From Cubamyces lactineus (Eukaryota; Basidiomycota; Agaricomycetes; Polyporales; Polyporaceae), in the NCBI GenBank assembly GCA_022376465.1, contig JACDTU010000004.1:992001-1056000 (forward strand): DNA of 64,000 bases, given 5' to 3'. The position numbers and the translations under genes were made by a program. Every line of letters starts with the position of its first letter. The stretch's first letter is position 1. Below the pieces are notes generated by a model. The model was given only the letters and a program-made list of their open reading frames with translations, made no database searches and was not told the origin of the DNA. Positions 11,689 to 23,622 of this stretch are shown here, piece by piece.

Positions 11689-12960
11689 GGTGACGTGCAT
11701 ACAGGAGCACTCAAGCCTACCTTGATCTCGTCTTTATAGTAGATGAGAGGCAATGAGAAAGAATACCTAGCTCACGTCCTGCAGCTTCCGGATGCCGTAT
11801 CACGTACGAGATGCGGAGATGGTGCGCCCCACAGCCAACGTGCGTCGCGCACAGGGGATACACTCGTCCAGGCCTGGTGAGAAGCATCATGAGTGGCATT
11901 GAAAAGTCGCCGAGCGAGCGAGTTCTTGAAGGTCACATGTAAGCTGTTTGATGCTGCATGGCGGCCCAGAATAGATCTGTCAACAGTGGAAGTCGCATAC
12001 TGCCTAGTACTTTGCTTCTTCGAGTAGTTATATGACAATCCGCCCCGGGCGGAGGCGTAGCTGAGCCGTATCGAAGCATGAGACGACCCGATGACCGACC
12101 ACGATGGTCCGAATTTGACGGTGAAACGGTGCGTTGCATGTCGTACGGCAGCTACCGCAGTCTGGGTCCTCCTGCTCGCGATACAAAATATATCAATGTC
12201 CACTCAACTCACTCGTGTAGCTGTTTCTACGGTACTTGCATCCGAAGTGCCGAGCATTGTTGGCACGCTTAGGTTCATTGGCTACGGGGTGCTGCTTAGG
12301 ACTGGGAGCTATCACCAAACTGCATGTGCCCGCATATCATGCGCGCATCTCCTTTGGCAGTGTACTATGCACAGAGGAGCTGGCATTAGTATCAGCAGTA
12401 GTCTTCGTCAACATGTGTCAGTTGTAGTCTCATTGACACACCTAAGAGAATGGCAGGCATGCGTTGCCACAGAAGGTTTAAATGTCAAGAAAAGGATTGC
12501 TTGCTACGGCAGGTGGCCACACTGGAGACCTGGACATAAGAAGGAGCCGCACTCATTCACGCGCACGAGTGGAAGAACGTTGGATGCCACCAAGGAGCTT
12601 AAGCGCCGACGACTGGTACCGATCCAATCTGACGAGCGTCAACTGCCCGCACAAGATCCAGTCCACCAAGTTGGAGAGGCGCAATGAGCCAGCCGAGCGC
12701 ACCCGTACAACTTGAACTCGTTTCCGCGCAACCACAGAAGAAGCACTAAGCTGTGTATACATCCAATAGTCGTACTCCAAGACTCAACAGTGCATACGGC
12801 GATTGACTTTGTGGCATCTGGTGTGACCGACACTGGCAGGATTGGCAAGCGCATGCCACAGATAGAACGTATAGAATTATACTTCGTCCGCACAAGTTTG
12901 AAAAACCACATACTCGGACTTACGAGAGTTCGGTTCTGCAAGTAAGCCTGTCTGTACGTC
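11689..12960. other. Intergenic between the sphingomyelinase-like copies
   Basis: The part next to copy A (up to about 12000) is the copy A promoter and matches, in blocks, the region upstream of copy B (see findings). Beyond that I see no gene. A 198-codon plus-strand ORF at 12091-12687 has no family features and was not called. Confidence 0.5.
11732..11737 (-). promoter_or_regulatory. TATA box of copy A
   Basis: TATAAA on the minus strand, 44 bp before the ATG at 11688. An in-frame ATG at 11700 also lies downstream; 11688 is preferred because its product aligns with the start of copy B. Confidence 0.55.
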
Positions 12961-15900
12961 CTACTGCACGGAGCCAAACCCGGTGACACAATTCTGTTTG
13001 GCGAGGGAGACGCTTCCACTGCGTATGTAGCATATCTTCGCGGCGATGCAGTCTCCTGTGCAGGGAGGGCTGCGCACCGAGCTCTTGCCCTGGTAGGTAT
13101 TGAAGGTCTGTAAAGTATATCATGTCAGCGGCAGTGATGACAGACCGTCGCAACCCCGCGGAGGCGAGGGGCAAGACATACCGTGACCAGCGAGGGATCT
13201 TGTTCCATGGCTGCATTGCGGGAGGAGACGACATGTCAGTGACGCCAAAGCACACACCAACAGATCACCCAATCATATCGCGATGGAACGTACCTTCCGT
13301 GACTAGATGCCACCAAGTGGCGTTGAGTGGGTCGTTGGGACCCCAGCCAGCGATGGTTCCGCCATATGCCTCGCGGGTGCTATACTCGTATTCAAATGTC
13401 GGCCCAAAGGCGCTCTGTCCGTCGAGGCTGGCGAACGAGTTGACGTCACTCTTCCACCTGCGAAAGGGCACATGAATCAGCCATAGCGCCAAGTAACGGA
13501 ATCGGTATGGTTTCGAGGGTGTGGTTATTTGCACCCCGAAGTCAAATGCGACAGGACCGGAGCCACTCACGTATGGGCGTCGAGTATTTCGAACGTCTTT
13601 GCACCAGAAGCAGAGACCGTGGGTTAGTTGCATGCGTATTGTCGGCGGAAGCATGCACGATAGACGCACCGCGGAGTCTACTTCGTAGACGCGGAAGCCA
13701 GAGTTGAGGTTAGTCAAAGGCGTCAACGAAGGGCCGATCTGAACAGCTCCAATCAGCCCACCGGCCGGCCATCTATCTATCACGAAGCCACTTGAGGAAT
13801 GTGCTCACCCATCCCGCCGTTTGGGCCGTCTGCGCGCTGATGTTGGTGCCATTGTTCGCGTAGTAAATCTGAGCCGGTATGATATGGACAGGGCGCTACA
13901 TGGAAGGCTACATATTCCAGACTTACCATGAGCTGATCCTCGTGCGTGTGGCCGAAAAATACCGCTACGAAGGGGGATCAATGATTCGATCGTTGTTCTT
14001 GGAAGGCATGGAAAACGTACCTTTGATGACATGCGGTGAGAAGCGATCCACGCTATCAAACCAGTGAGTATAACAAGACATATGAGGAGTCGAAGATTGT
14101 AAATGGAGGCGCCTCACATCTGGTAAACTAAGAAACACCGCCAAGGCTTCTGGTCAGCTGTCAGCACGCGGTAACGGGTGGGCGTTTCGCACATAGGTTC
14201 GTTGGGTTCTGAAGGGGGTTGGTGCCGTCCCATCCAGTCAGGACATGTCCAAGGATCCACACTGCGATGATCACTATCAGAGGAGAGCGATGCACGTATC
14301 GGTGCTTCAGCGCGCACCGGAGTCGCCAGCATCTTCTGCGGCCTGAAGTTCGTCTGTGACGAAGCGAAGCATCCCAGAAACGTCCGGGTTTGTCATGTTG
14401 ATGTAATTGAAGTAGTTCGCGCTGAGACGGCATGTCAGATGGCACGCAGACCGAGCGAGCGAGCGCAGAGACGTACGTGTACCCTACACGCGAACATCGA
14501 GCATCAGTGCCGAGACAAGGACAGGTATAGAGATACGTACATAGGTCCGTATTTAATGTGATAACTCGAAGGCCGTCCGCACGCCTCACCATGTAGGCGG
14601 CGTAGTGTGACCGCGCGAGGTCTACTGCGGATTGAGGCAGCCAGCCCTCGTGCTCCCAGAGCGATGCAACGTGATCGTAATTCCTGCGTTTGCCAACATG
14701 TCGATAAGGCGGTCTGCAAATCGGCGCAATCACTTACCAGCTGAACTGGCTTGCAAGTTGTCCGCCAAGAGAGTGCGGAGCGTCTTGCGCTCTGATAGTG
14801 AGGTGAGGTGAGACGCCAGAATCGGAACCTCGGGCCTTCGCACTAGGCCACTTACTGGTTGTAAGAATCGTGATTCCCGAGTGCGGCATATACAGGACCG
14901 GTATTGAGCATCCTCTTCAGCAGATCGTACATCACAGTCTATCGCCAAAGTCAGCTTTGTGCATTCATCGTCGTAGTTGAACACTTACCTCAGTATACAG
15001 CACATAGTCCCTATTGAGGGCACCAGACGTCAATACAATGGGTTACGTAGTATACACAGGAATAACGTACCTTGACAACTGATTCTCGGAGTCGTGAGAA
15101 ACGAGATCGCCAGTGTACAGGGTGAAATCAAACCCGGTACGCTCGGTGCCGGTAAGGACTGGGATTGCCTTGAGCGCAGACACGACCAAAGAGATCGGCG
15201 AGTCGCTGGATAATTCCTTAACAACGCACACATGTCGGTTAATGACTCCAACTCACCATAGGTACGCGCCATAACGTGGAGCTGGGAACACCGTTTCGTT
15301 CGGACTTTGTGCGTTGAACACATTCTCGCGACAGCACAGCCCTGACGTGCAGTTGGCTTCCGCGCCGTTTGTATACCCTACACCACAAATCAGCTCATTC
15401 ACTCGTTTCAATAGTTCAGCGTCTTACGAGGGTCAAGGTGCATGTCGGAAAGGTGCAGTACTTTAATCCGCTTGCCGCTAGGCTTCTTCCCTGCAGGGAG
15501 AGGATTTGGCTTCGGCTTCGCGAACCAGTTGGTTAAGTTCAGTGGCGTCGTTGCAGGCGCGGGACACAATCCTGACAGGAAGTGCGAACAGATCATCTAC
15601 GGGTTACTGCTTGTCAGCTTCCTCGCGCGATCTCGGGTCGATGTGATTCAGATATCGCACCTGTCCGTCGAGGCCACCGACGTCTGCGTTCGCGATGACC
15701 TGAGTGATCACAGACCCGAGTTGGTAGATGCCATATTGCGTCGCGCAGTCCTTGTTGAAGTTGAAGTGCTCGCACACGCGCACGGCTAAGGCAGGCCCTT
15801 CTTCTGGCGCGGCCATCGCGAGGAACTTCCCAACCTGGAGCGCCGCCTGACAGCGCGCGCAGTTGTTCGTCCCGAAGCTCGGGCTGCTGGCGATCGACAA

Positions 15901-16363
15901 GACTTGCGCGAACGCGGACTCCAGCAGTTGGCCCGAGGAAGCTTTGGGCGGCAGGATGTGCGGGTCATGGGTGTCGTTCTGGGCACCAGTGCCATCAGAT
16001 TGGTCTGGAATGTGAGCGTAGACGAGAGAGCGGTGTACCTTTGGAAGCGTCGAGGGATCCGTGAGCTCAAGTGGGTACACTTTGTGCTGTAGATCGGCGG
16101 CGTCAGTGAGTCGATCTGGATAGAAGACGGCTGACTGCCAAGGTACTCACAGACACAGGATCAGATATCACAGGCTGTGGTTGGGCAGAGGTGGCTGTGG
16201 GAGAGTTGTAGTAGTGCTTATAGACCGAGGTAGGGAACGCGCCCGGAGCCGTGTACGCAGAAGGCCCAAGGCCATCAACCGTGACCGGCTCTGCGATTGC
16301 ATGCACCGAGAAGGCTATAGCAGAGACCGCGAACGCGCCCAACACCCTGAACGAGAGCGTCAT
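12961..16363 (-). CDS. Acid sphingomyelinase-like phosphodiesterase, tandem copy B
   Basis: Twenty-two exons, minus strand: 16363-16151, 16086-16039, 15978-15661, 15596-15428, 15377-15257, 15205-15071, 15010-14989, 14938-14856, 14791-14738, 14683-14541, 14483-14477 (7 nt), 14421-14318, 14261-14193, 14127-14118 (10 nt), 14052-14021, 13964-13927, 13868-13809, 13738-13670, 13596-13571, 13457-13294, 13210-13182, 13107-12961; 686 aa. Same domain order as copy A: signal peptide, saposin-like domain, metallophosphoesterase motifs HLSDMHLDPR, TGDLVSHD, GNHD, WILGHV, FGHTHEDQ. Every exon except exon 4 (one codon longer here) has the same length as in copy A. The second intron (16038-15979) is 60 nt, a multiple of three without a stop, so a retained form with 20 extra residues is possible. 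In-frame ATGs at 16393 and 16408 are alternatives; 16363 matches copy A. Confidence 0.9.
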
Positions 16364-17663
16364 GGCGCAAACGAAGACAACGGACAGCGCCATCGCAGCG
16401 CAAGGCAATGGTGTCCTTTAAAGCGATTGAGAGATGTCGGCCGAGCAGATTTAGCTCACGTTCGTGAGCGTCTGAGAGCGGGATCGCACGACGATGCGGA
16501 CATGGTGCGCCCCCATGGGCGAACGTGCGTCGCGTGCAGAGGATATCGACGTCTGGATTCGGTAGGAAGGAGGGCGTTCGGCGCGATAGCGCGACGGCAT
16601 CAGAGCATTCGTAAGGGTCACATGTTGAACGTTTGATGGCGCATGGCGGTCGGGGTGGCAGCCGTGGAAGACTCGCGATGCCAGCACATCCTGGCAGATG
16701 TACTTGGAATCGTGTTTGCACAAATTCCCGTCGTGTACGGAGAAATGGGTGAGACGCATTTCGGACATCATGCGACCGAACCTGCAAAACCAACACGCTC
16801 AACTTCGCATATGACTTACCGAATGTATCAGGACATTGCTTGCCGTGCAGTAACTCCGGTGAATGATCTGCGATACACTAGAACAACAGTCAGTCTGCAA
16901 CGACGTACGCTATGTATGAGTTCCTCTGTGCATGCGTGCAGTGGGCAAAGCAAGACTCCAAGTCGCTGGGCAAGCAATTCCTAACCCGGCGGCCCGGTCC
17001 TTCAACCGGAGACAAGCGGGCCGATCGACTCCTGGCGTGACGTGTGACATGCTGCCTCTGCTCGGGTATAACGCCCTGAATGAGCGTCACGCTAAGGCCT
17101 AGACTCAGTTGGGTCGTGTTGTGGACAGTATAAAAGTGGTCAGGAACACGATACATCGGAGATCGCACCTCTTTCCCCCTCATCTCTCGCTGCGCCCCCT
17201 TCGTTATAGATATGATTTATTCTGGACGTACAACGAGGTACTGACAACACCACCAACCCAATGGAATGCATAACGTCGGTGCTCCGCTTGGAAGCCGTGA
17301 GTACTACGAGGTGACTATGGTGGCGAGGGAGTAGTATGTGACGGAGGATATCGATACTGATCAGACAAAATTACTATACAGACACAAGCGGAGAGCGTCA
17401 GCAACGGAGATGGAGAGCGAATATCAAGGATATAGGAAGATTTGAGTAAGAAATCATGGCACACAAGAAACGCAGATCTTCGAGGCGAAACAGGTCGGCG
17501 TGGGCCCCTCGTTTCGTGTCTATAGTGTGCTATGATTCGCCCAATTAGCATCCTGGTGAGGCCCACGGACGACATGTGCGCTCACCTGCGGTAGGAATGG
17601 GATCATGCAGCCCTCCCCGACGACCCCTTCGTCAGTGGGAAGTGCTCGTAGTATGTGCAGCGT
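16364..17663. other. Intergenic, 1.3 kb
   Basis: 16490-16650 is the copy B promoter and shares sequence blocks with the region upstream of copy A. The rest shows no gene I can support. Confidence 0.45.
16417..16422 (-). promoter_or_regulatory. TATA-like element of copy B
   Basis: TTTAAA, 54 bp upstream of the chosen ATG at 16363 and at the position corresponding to TATAAA of copy A. Confidence 0.4.
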
Positions 17664-17921
17664 TTAGGCCTTGGCAGGCGCATCCGCTGGCTTCTTCTGG
17701 CCAGTGGGTTTCCCTCTAGCGGGATCGGCCGTACTTTTGGCCGTGGACGCAGCGACTGCCGCCGCCTTGATCCGGGCCTTCTCCTCTGCGATCCTCCTCG
17801 ATTCGGTCCACAGGCGTAGCGTATAGTCATGAAGGGAGCGGGCATACAGGACGAATGGATCCGACTCGCCCATCTGCTGGGCAGGAGTCGTAGCAGGCAC
17901 CGTCGAGGACGCCGCGAGCAT
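17664..17921 (-). CDS. Small uncharacterised protein (85 aa)
   Basis: Single-exon ORF with a good start context (ATCACC before ATG). The N-terminal third is low-complexity Ala/Thr/Ser; the middle, SDPFVLYARSLHDYTLRLW followed by TESRRIAEEKAR, looks like an amphipathic helical core; the tail is Ala/Lys/Pro-rich and probably disordered. I do not recognise the family with certainty, but the ordered core and amino-acid bias look coding, unlike the shadow ORFs in the same region. No signal peptide or membrane segment. It stands alone between the sphingomyelinase-like pair and the tRNA. Confidence 0.5.
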   Translation of the reverse strand: MLAASSTVPATTPAQQMGESDPFVLYARSLHDYTLRLWTESRRIAEEKARIKAAAVAASTAKSTADPARGKPTGQKKPADAPAKA

Positions 17922-19789
17922 GGTGATGGTAGGCGATTCAGCCTGGGATAGGGATCTGATTTGTTTCCTCTACGAGCGCAGGTAGTCCCAAGGACGAGGG
18001 CGGGTGAAGTGTGGAGGCAGCTACGAGCACAAACCAATGGCGGGCTCGAGGGCTGCGCAGAGCAAGCGTTGAGTCTGGGACTCGGAAGACTGTCAAGAGA
18101 AGAGCGCGGAACGGAGAGGATGGATATAGCGTCCCAGCGCTATGTGGGATTTATGAACCGCCTCGGCAAGCGTGCGGCCGTGGCACTGGCTCCTGGGTTG
18201 CAGTAGGCGGGGGACAAAAACGAGGGTGCTTCTCACATGAAGACATCGCGACGCGCCGCAACGGCTCCATCGCGCTCTGCTCAGTCGGCATCCCCATTCC
18301 ACACGCGGTGCCACGGGGTCCCTCCTACGGTCCCTCCCTCCGGCTGCCCACTCTCCTCTCCTCGTACCACATCCCTCCCTAGCCTCCTCCTCCTACCCTC
18401 TCACGCGTCCGGCCTCATGCACCGACCCTGCACCACTCCGCGCTGCTTCCCGATTTGCGACCATGGATACACACCCACCTACCCCGAGAATTGCAAGCGG
18501 GGATGCGCGATGGACGGTACTCCACAGGAGAGTACGATCGCTCCGGTCGCCCGGTGACAAGGCTGCGAGTCAATACGCTCCAACGTGAGTATATCATACA
18601 TCAACTCTATGCCATTGCACCACCTGCGGCATTTGGCGGCGTACCGGCCGTTTCCAGTCAACCCCGTCGTGACGCTCCTGCATGGCATGAGCTCACTGAC
18701 CTTGATGACACCGAGCGCAGACATGCTCCGCGCCCCAATCCTGTTGGAATTCTCGCAGCGGTGGCACAGGCTTGGTTCGTCCACGAGCGCCCCAATGAAG
18801 TCATTAACGGCGTATAAGCGCGCATCATCCCCGCATTCCAAGCGTCGGGAGTGGTTACATAATCAAGACCCCGGGCGCGCCTATATCCTTGTTCAGTTCG
18901 TGTAAATCGCGCACCGCGCTATGACACTGATATGCATGGACGGCGACGACACGGCAGGCCTTAGTTCACCCGAGCGTGATATGCATGCGTTCATCGAGGC
19001 TGGCCGACTGCGAAATTTGCTTTGGTGAGTGCAGCAGCTTGTCCTAGCTTGTCCTGCGTTGACGTACAAGCCGTTCTACTCAAACTGATCGTGTCGTCAA
19101 GTCATCGCCTGCGATCGTGCGGCAACGAGACAACTACTGCAACTCGAGTACCTACGTCGATACGTAGGCATGTCTTATATGGACCCTAATACTCAGGGGG
19201 CTCCGGGGACCATCCGCCATGTGCACTAGACTATGGCCCTAGTTCTGCTGCGCTCCTCTCCCCCTGAGTAGCGGTCCAAAAGTGCCAGCATCTCTCTCGG
19301 ACATATGGACCCTTGACGCGGCTGACTGTGGTGCATGCCAGCTAGTGTCTATACGCAATTGCCCGTGAATGCGAACATTTCTGTCATGACGTCTTCAGCG
19401 AATCGTCACATGCATTCTGATGCATCCCACGAGAACGTGTACATATGCGATGGCTGTGCTCTCAGCACAGAGGCTTCTATGCAGTAGTCGGAATCCGAAC
19501 GAACTTCCTGCCCTAGGTGAATCGATGCGGAACACTGAGTAACGCCACAGTCGAATGGTTACAAGGTACGGTCAGTAAGTATAGCTGGTATCCCCCATCC
19601 AACGTTCTCCTTTCAAGGGGTCGCTTGAACCGCTGAAAACAGAGTTCTGCAAGTGACTTGGCTGACAACCAGAGTAACAATGTGCCATGGTGTGTCGCCA
19701 GAGGTTGCTCCTACAGCATACATAGCCTAACTTGTGCAGAGTACGTGTTACATGTAGTCTGTACGAGGTTAGTTGAGGCGGGCAAAACT
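17922..19789. other. Intergenic, 1.9 kb
   Basis: Several overlapping ORFs of 100-120 codons on both strands around 18455-18905 shadow each other and show no family features. I see no gene, repeat or mobile element. Confidence 0.4.
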
Positions 19790-19871
19790 CTCCCTGGCGG
19801 GGAGTCGAACCCCGCTCTCGCGCGATCAGTTGAATGACAGGCGCGTGTACTATCCGATATACTACCAGGGA
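19790..19871 (-). tRNA. tRNA-Asp(GTC) with short intron
   Basis: Read on the minus strand from 19871, the acceptor strand TCCCTGG pairs with CCAGGGA before discriminator G at 19790. The D arm (TAGTATATCGGATAGTACA), anticodon stem CGCGC/GCGCG and T arm with GTTCGAC loop and CGGGG/CCCCG stem all fold. The anticodon loop starts CTGTCA, giving anticodon GTC (Asp). About 10 extra bases (TTCAACTGAT) follow position 37, the normal place of a nuclear tRNA intron. Mature length about 72 nt; the 3' CCA is not encoded, as expected in eukaryotes. Confidence 0.93.
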
Positions 19872-21259
19872 TTGCGAATGAAGAGGTAAGTGGCATGTAT
19901 GTGCAGATGGGCGTGTGTCAATGGTTTGCCATTCAAGTATGCATCTGTGGACATTCCCTTACTCCGGTATTTGGTTGCTTTCACCAACAGCATGTTTATA
20001 TATCACGTTGCAGGATAGGGCACTATTTTCGTTGTATTCGGGACGGTTCCCCGATATGGCCTCCTCGGTATGGCAGAGTCTACCCTTGAAGACTTGAAGA
20101 CGTGCGAATGGCCTACTAAGTGGTAAGTACTACCGCCACTTTCCCCCGGCGGACCGCGCCGCCATTCTGGAAGGAGAACCGCCCACATACATAGCTCTAA
20201 CCTGTTGTTTTCAGGAGCTTCGTCACCTCACTCGACAAGTGCGTAACGTTGTCTGGGACCTCGGACTGTCTGCGAGGTTCGCACAAGTGCGATAATCTCC
20301 CGGTCCTATTCAGCGGCGCGAGTCCGAGCGGACTAACGAGACGCGTAGGTCTCCACGAGCGCAAGAATTAGTGCTGGAACAGTTTGGCACAGAGCACGCA
20401 ATGCCGTACGAGGGGAACGCTAATCATAGCTTTCACCGTCTCCAGACTCGAGAACATTTCTTGTACGTACATGCGCACTTCACAAGGAGGGGAGCGGGAG
20501 CCTCCTGGTCTGCTGTCTTCAATAGGCTTCCTCTGACATGGGTGTATGGTACACTGTTCCTTGGCGACGCGCGGTCGTTTTCCGATCGCCGAGATCTATG
20601 CCATGCATGTGCGACCTGAGGTTTGTAGGGCGATTGACCCGGGTGCCGCCGCAGCGCGACCACTTTGCGCCTGTTTTCCGATTCGGCGGGTGGAAGCATC
20701 ATTGATCACCGCTATAGCTGGATGACACTTGTACGTACAACACCAGTGCTGCCAGTTACGAAACAGATGCCGAAGACAAGGGTGCTGTCAAGGCGCTGAA
20801 TACGCCGTCGGAGGACGGACATTCAGTGGGATGGCAGACGCTCTGTGCACACATGCGCGTTTTGCGCTGGTGGCAAGTAAATATGGCGCGCTTGAAGAAC
20901 CGTGCGCAGGACCAATCGCGGAAACATCGTGCAGCATGGCGTGGACTGTGATTGTCGGCCGTTGACAAGCGACTTGACTGCGTGGGTTCCGGACGAAATG
21001 AGATGAGCGAGGGGCAGGGCAGAGTAAGTTCCATGTAGTTCGAGGACGCCCAACGGCAGATAGACGCCCCAGCGCCAAGCCGCGTAGCGGGCGCAAAATC
21101 TAATCTGGGCCGGTTTTATCAGATTAGATGAAGAGGGTAGCGCATCTTTACTTTCATCCACCGCCTGCAGCGTCTCTCTCCCCCTGGCCATGACTCGGCG
21201 TATATAGTCTCCCTCCTCCCCTCCGCGACTGCCCCGTCCAAGGGCCCCCTCTCAGCGCA
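19872..21259. other. Intergenic, 1.4 kb
   Basis: Nothing recognisable apart from the promoter side of the following gene. ORFs of 80-120 codons on the minus strand at 20756-21191 overlap in different frames and look like chance. Confidence 0.4.
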
Positions 21260-23274
21260 ATGCTCTCCTCCTCTGCACGCTTCACCTCTCGCGCTCCAGT
21301 CTCGTCCGCTGCTCGCCACGCGCGCTCAGCACAGACCTTCAAGGCGTTCTATGCCGTTCGTCCCCCTTCCCTGCAACACCGCTTGCAGACCTACTCACCC
21401 TTGATCGTTTCGCCTTGTAGACCATCCGGAGTCTTAGGCAGGCCTACGAGCCCCCAGAGCCAGATGATTTAGAGCCCTCCGAGAAGGTATGATTAGTCCA
21501 CCTTCTACGCGCCAGTTGTGGCATGTATCGATCCGCCACCCAGGACTTCATCCTTTCGCTGCTGCGCGCGAACCCTTCGTTGAGGGATACAAAATCCTAC
21601 CTGGCTTCTTTCGGTCCACGTCCGCAACCACCACAGCGCCCCGCGTCCAAAGAAGAAGAAAAGCCGCTACCCACGGACAATGCTGTAGTCGCCCAGGCGG
21701 AAACGAAGCCGCCGGATATCAAGCCTTCCCCTAGTCCTGTGGTGGCATCGATCCTCAATCCTGTGTACAGGCGCACCGCTCTTGTTAAGATTCAGGCGCC
21801 CTTCACGGACAGGCAGCTGGAGAGCATCGCCCGGGGCATGGTCTACTTGGAGAAGCTCGGTCTCCTGAGCGTCATTGTGGTCGAGAACGATCAGCTCCCA
21901 AAGGGCGAGCGCGGCGAACGTGCATCGCTCTTGGATGAGACGATGCGGGTTGTCAACGCCCTCGAAAGCCAAGGCGCGCGGGCTAGGCCGGTGCTCGGTG
22001 CGGTAGTCCGCCTCGGTCCTAAACCTGGAGATGAGGATTCTACCGAGCCGCGCGACTACATCCTTCCTGAAGCACACACGTTCCCATCCGACCTTGTCCA
22101 CATTCGATCGGCGCTGCGCGCCGGAGAAATCCCTGTCCTTCCTCCTCTCGCCCTGGATTCCTTCTGTCGGAGCGTACGTGTCGACGCGAACGACGTGATT
22201 GCCGCTCTCGTCCGGGGTATGGGTGAAGCGGCTGCTCTTGACAGCAGCCAGTTCCACGGAGATGAGAGTCCCTCGCTGTTCCCTGACGAGATCGACCTGA
22301 CTCCCTTGCGGCTCATGATCATCACCCGCGAGGGAGGTGTGCCCTCGTACGCTCGGCAAGGCCTGCCTCATCTGCTCATCAACCTCACGTCTGAATACTC
22401 ATACATCCGTGAGACGTTCGATCCTCGGTGGAAGCCTTCTCATCCCACCGCGTTGTCGAACCTCGAGCTGGCCCGAACATGCCTGGCTTTCATGCCACCG
22501 ACCTCCTCCGCCGTCATGGTCTCTCACCGCTCTCCCAGCCACCTCATCGGTAACCTCATCACCAACAAGCCGGCGGTGAGCTCCAGCCTCCCGCACGCGC
22601 TTCTGCAAGGCAACCGTAAAGTGACCCCCCACACGCCGACACTCCTGCGCCGTGGCCTCCCGATCCGGGTCGTGCGCCGGGTGGAGGAGATCGACAAGGC
22701 GAAGATGAAGGTGCTCCTCGAGCAGTCCTTCCGGCGCGAGCTCAGCGAGGAAGCCTTCTGGGCGCGCATGGAACGCGACCTTGACTTCGTCATCATCGCT
22801 GGCGACTATGCGGGCGCTGCGATCGTCACGCGGGAGCCGTGCCCGGCGGGCGTTCCCTCTGCGATCTCGCCGATCACCTACCTCGATAAGTTCGCTGTTC
22901 TCCCGAGCCACCAGGGCGACGGCACCGTCGACTTCTTGTGGGTCGCGCTGCACGACGAGACGTACGGTCTCGGCCTCCCGTTCTCCGCCAACCCGAACGG
23001 CGGCAAGGAGGGCAAGGGCGAGGGGCGAGACCTCGTATGGCGCAGCCGCGCTGACAACCCCGTCAACAAGTGGTACTTCGAGCGTAGCACCGGGCATGTA
23101 CGCCATGGAGATTGGGTGCTATTCTGGTGCGATGCGGAGGTGAGGCTGAAGACCGAGGAAGGTCGGCGGGCCAATGCGGGCCTATCCTACCTCATGGATT
23201 GGGAGAGGGGCCGGCTGGAGACGTGGTGTGATGTCGTTATGAAAATACCGTCGAGCTGGAAGCCGAAGAACTGA
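21260..23274 (+). CDS. ARG2: Amino-acid N-acetyltransferase (N-acetylglutamate synthase), mitochondrial
   Basis: Exons 21260-21355, 21421-21486 and 21544-23274 give 630 aa. The enzyme makes N-acetylglutamate from glutamate and acetyl-CoA, the first step of arginine synthesis, in mitochondria; the Ser/Arg/Ala-rich start without acidic residues fits a targeting peptide. A domain resembling amino-acid kinases fills the middle (from DFILSLLRANPSLRDTKSYL to about residue 440). The C-terminal NAT domain has LDKFAVLPSHQGDGTVDFLW and LVWRSRADNPVNKWYFERS, both characteristic of fungal ARG2/vertebrate-like NAGS. The first intron uses a weak GTTCGT donor; its choice rests on frame closure and continuity into the conserved region, so the first 50 residues are the least certain part. 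Confidence 0.9.
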
Positions 23275-23622
23275 TGGGGCTCTCAGAGTAGAATTAGACT
23301 GTACGCTTTCCGACGCGCTTTGCTTGGCGACAAATCCTCCGTTTCGTTTCGTTCTCTATGCATTCGCTTAGACCGTTCTGACATACGCACGTTCTCCTAC
23401 CATTTGCATTGTTCTACTATTTGTCTTTTTTGTATCTCTATCTCGCCGTCTAGATGCACAGGATGTCTCTCTTACTCTTGCCCCACATGGTTGCGATGTT
23501 CGAATTCACTACATTCATTCCTCCCATCCGTATTACGATACTTGTACATGTCATATATGAGCATTATAGCAGAAGGAAATTCCGAGTTCGTCCCAGTAGT
23601 ATCACCGGTCGGGCCTGTGAGC
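23275..23622. other. Convergent 3' flanks
   Basis: Short spacer between the ends of ARG2 (plus) and the 447-aa gene (minus). Pyrimidine-rich, no gene seen. Confidence 0.5.

Noticed and set aside
12091..12687. 198-codon plus-strand ORF between the two sphingomyelinase-like genes
   Set aside because: No family features or splice structure, and amino-acid order looks random; part of the region is promoter of copy A.
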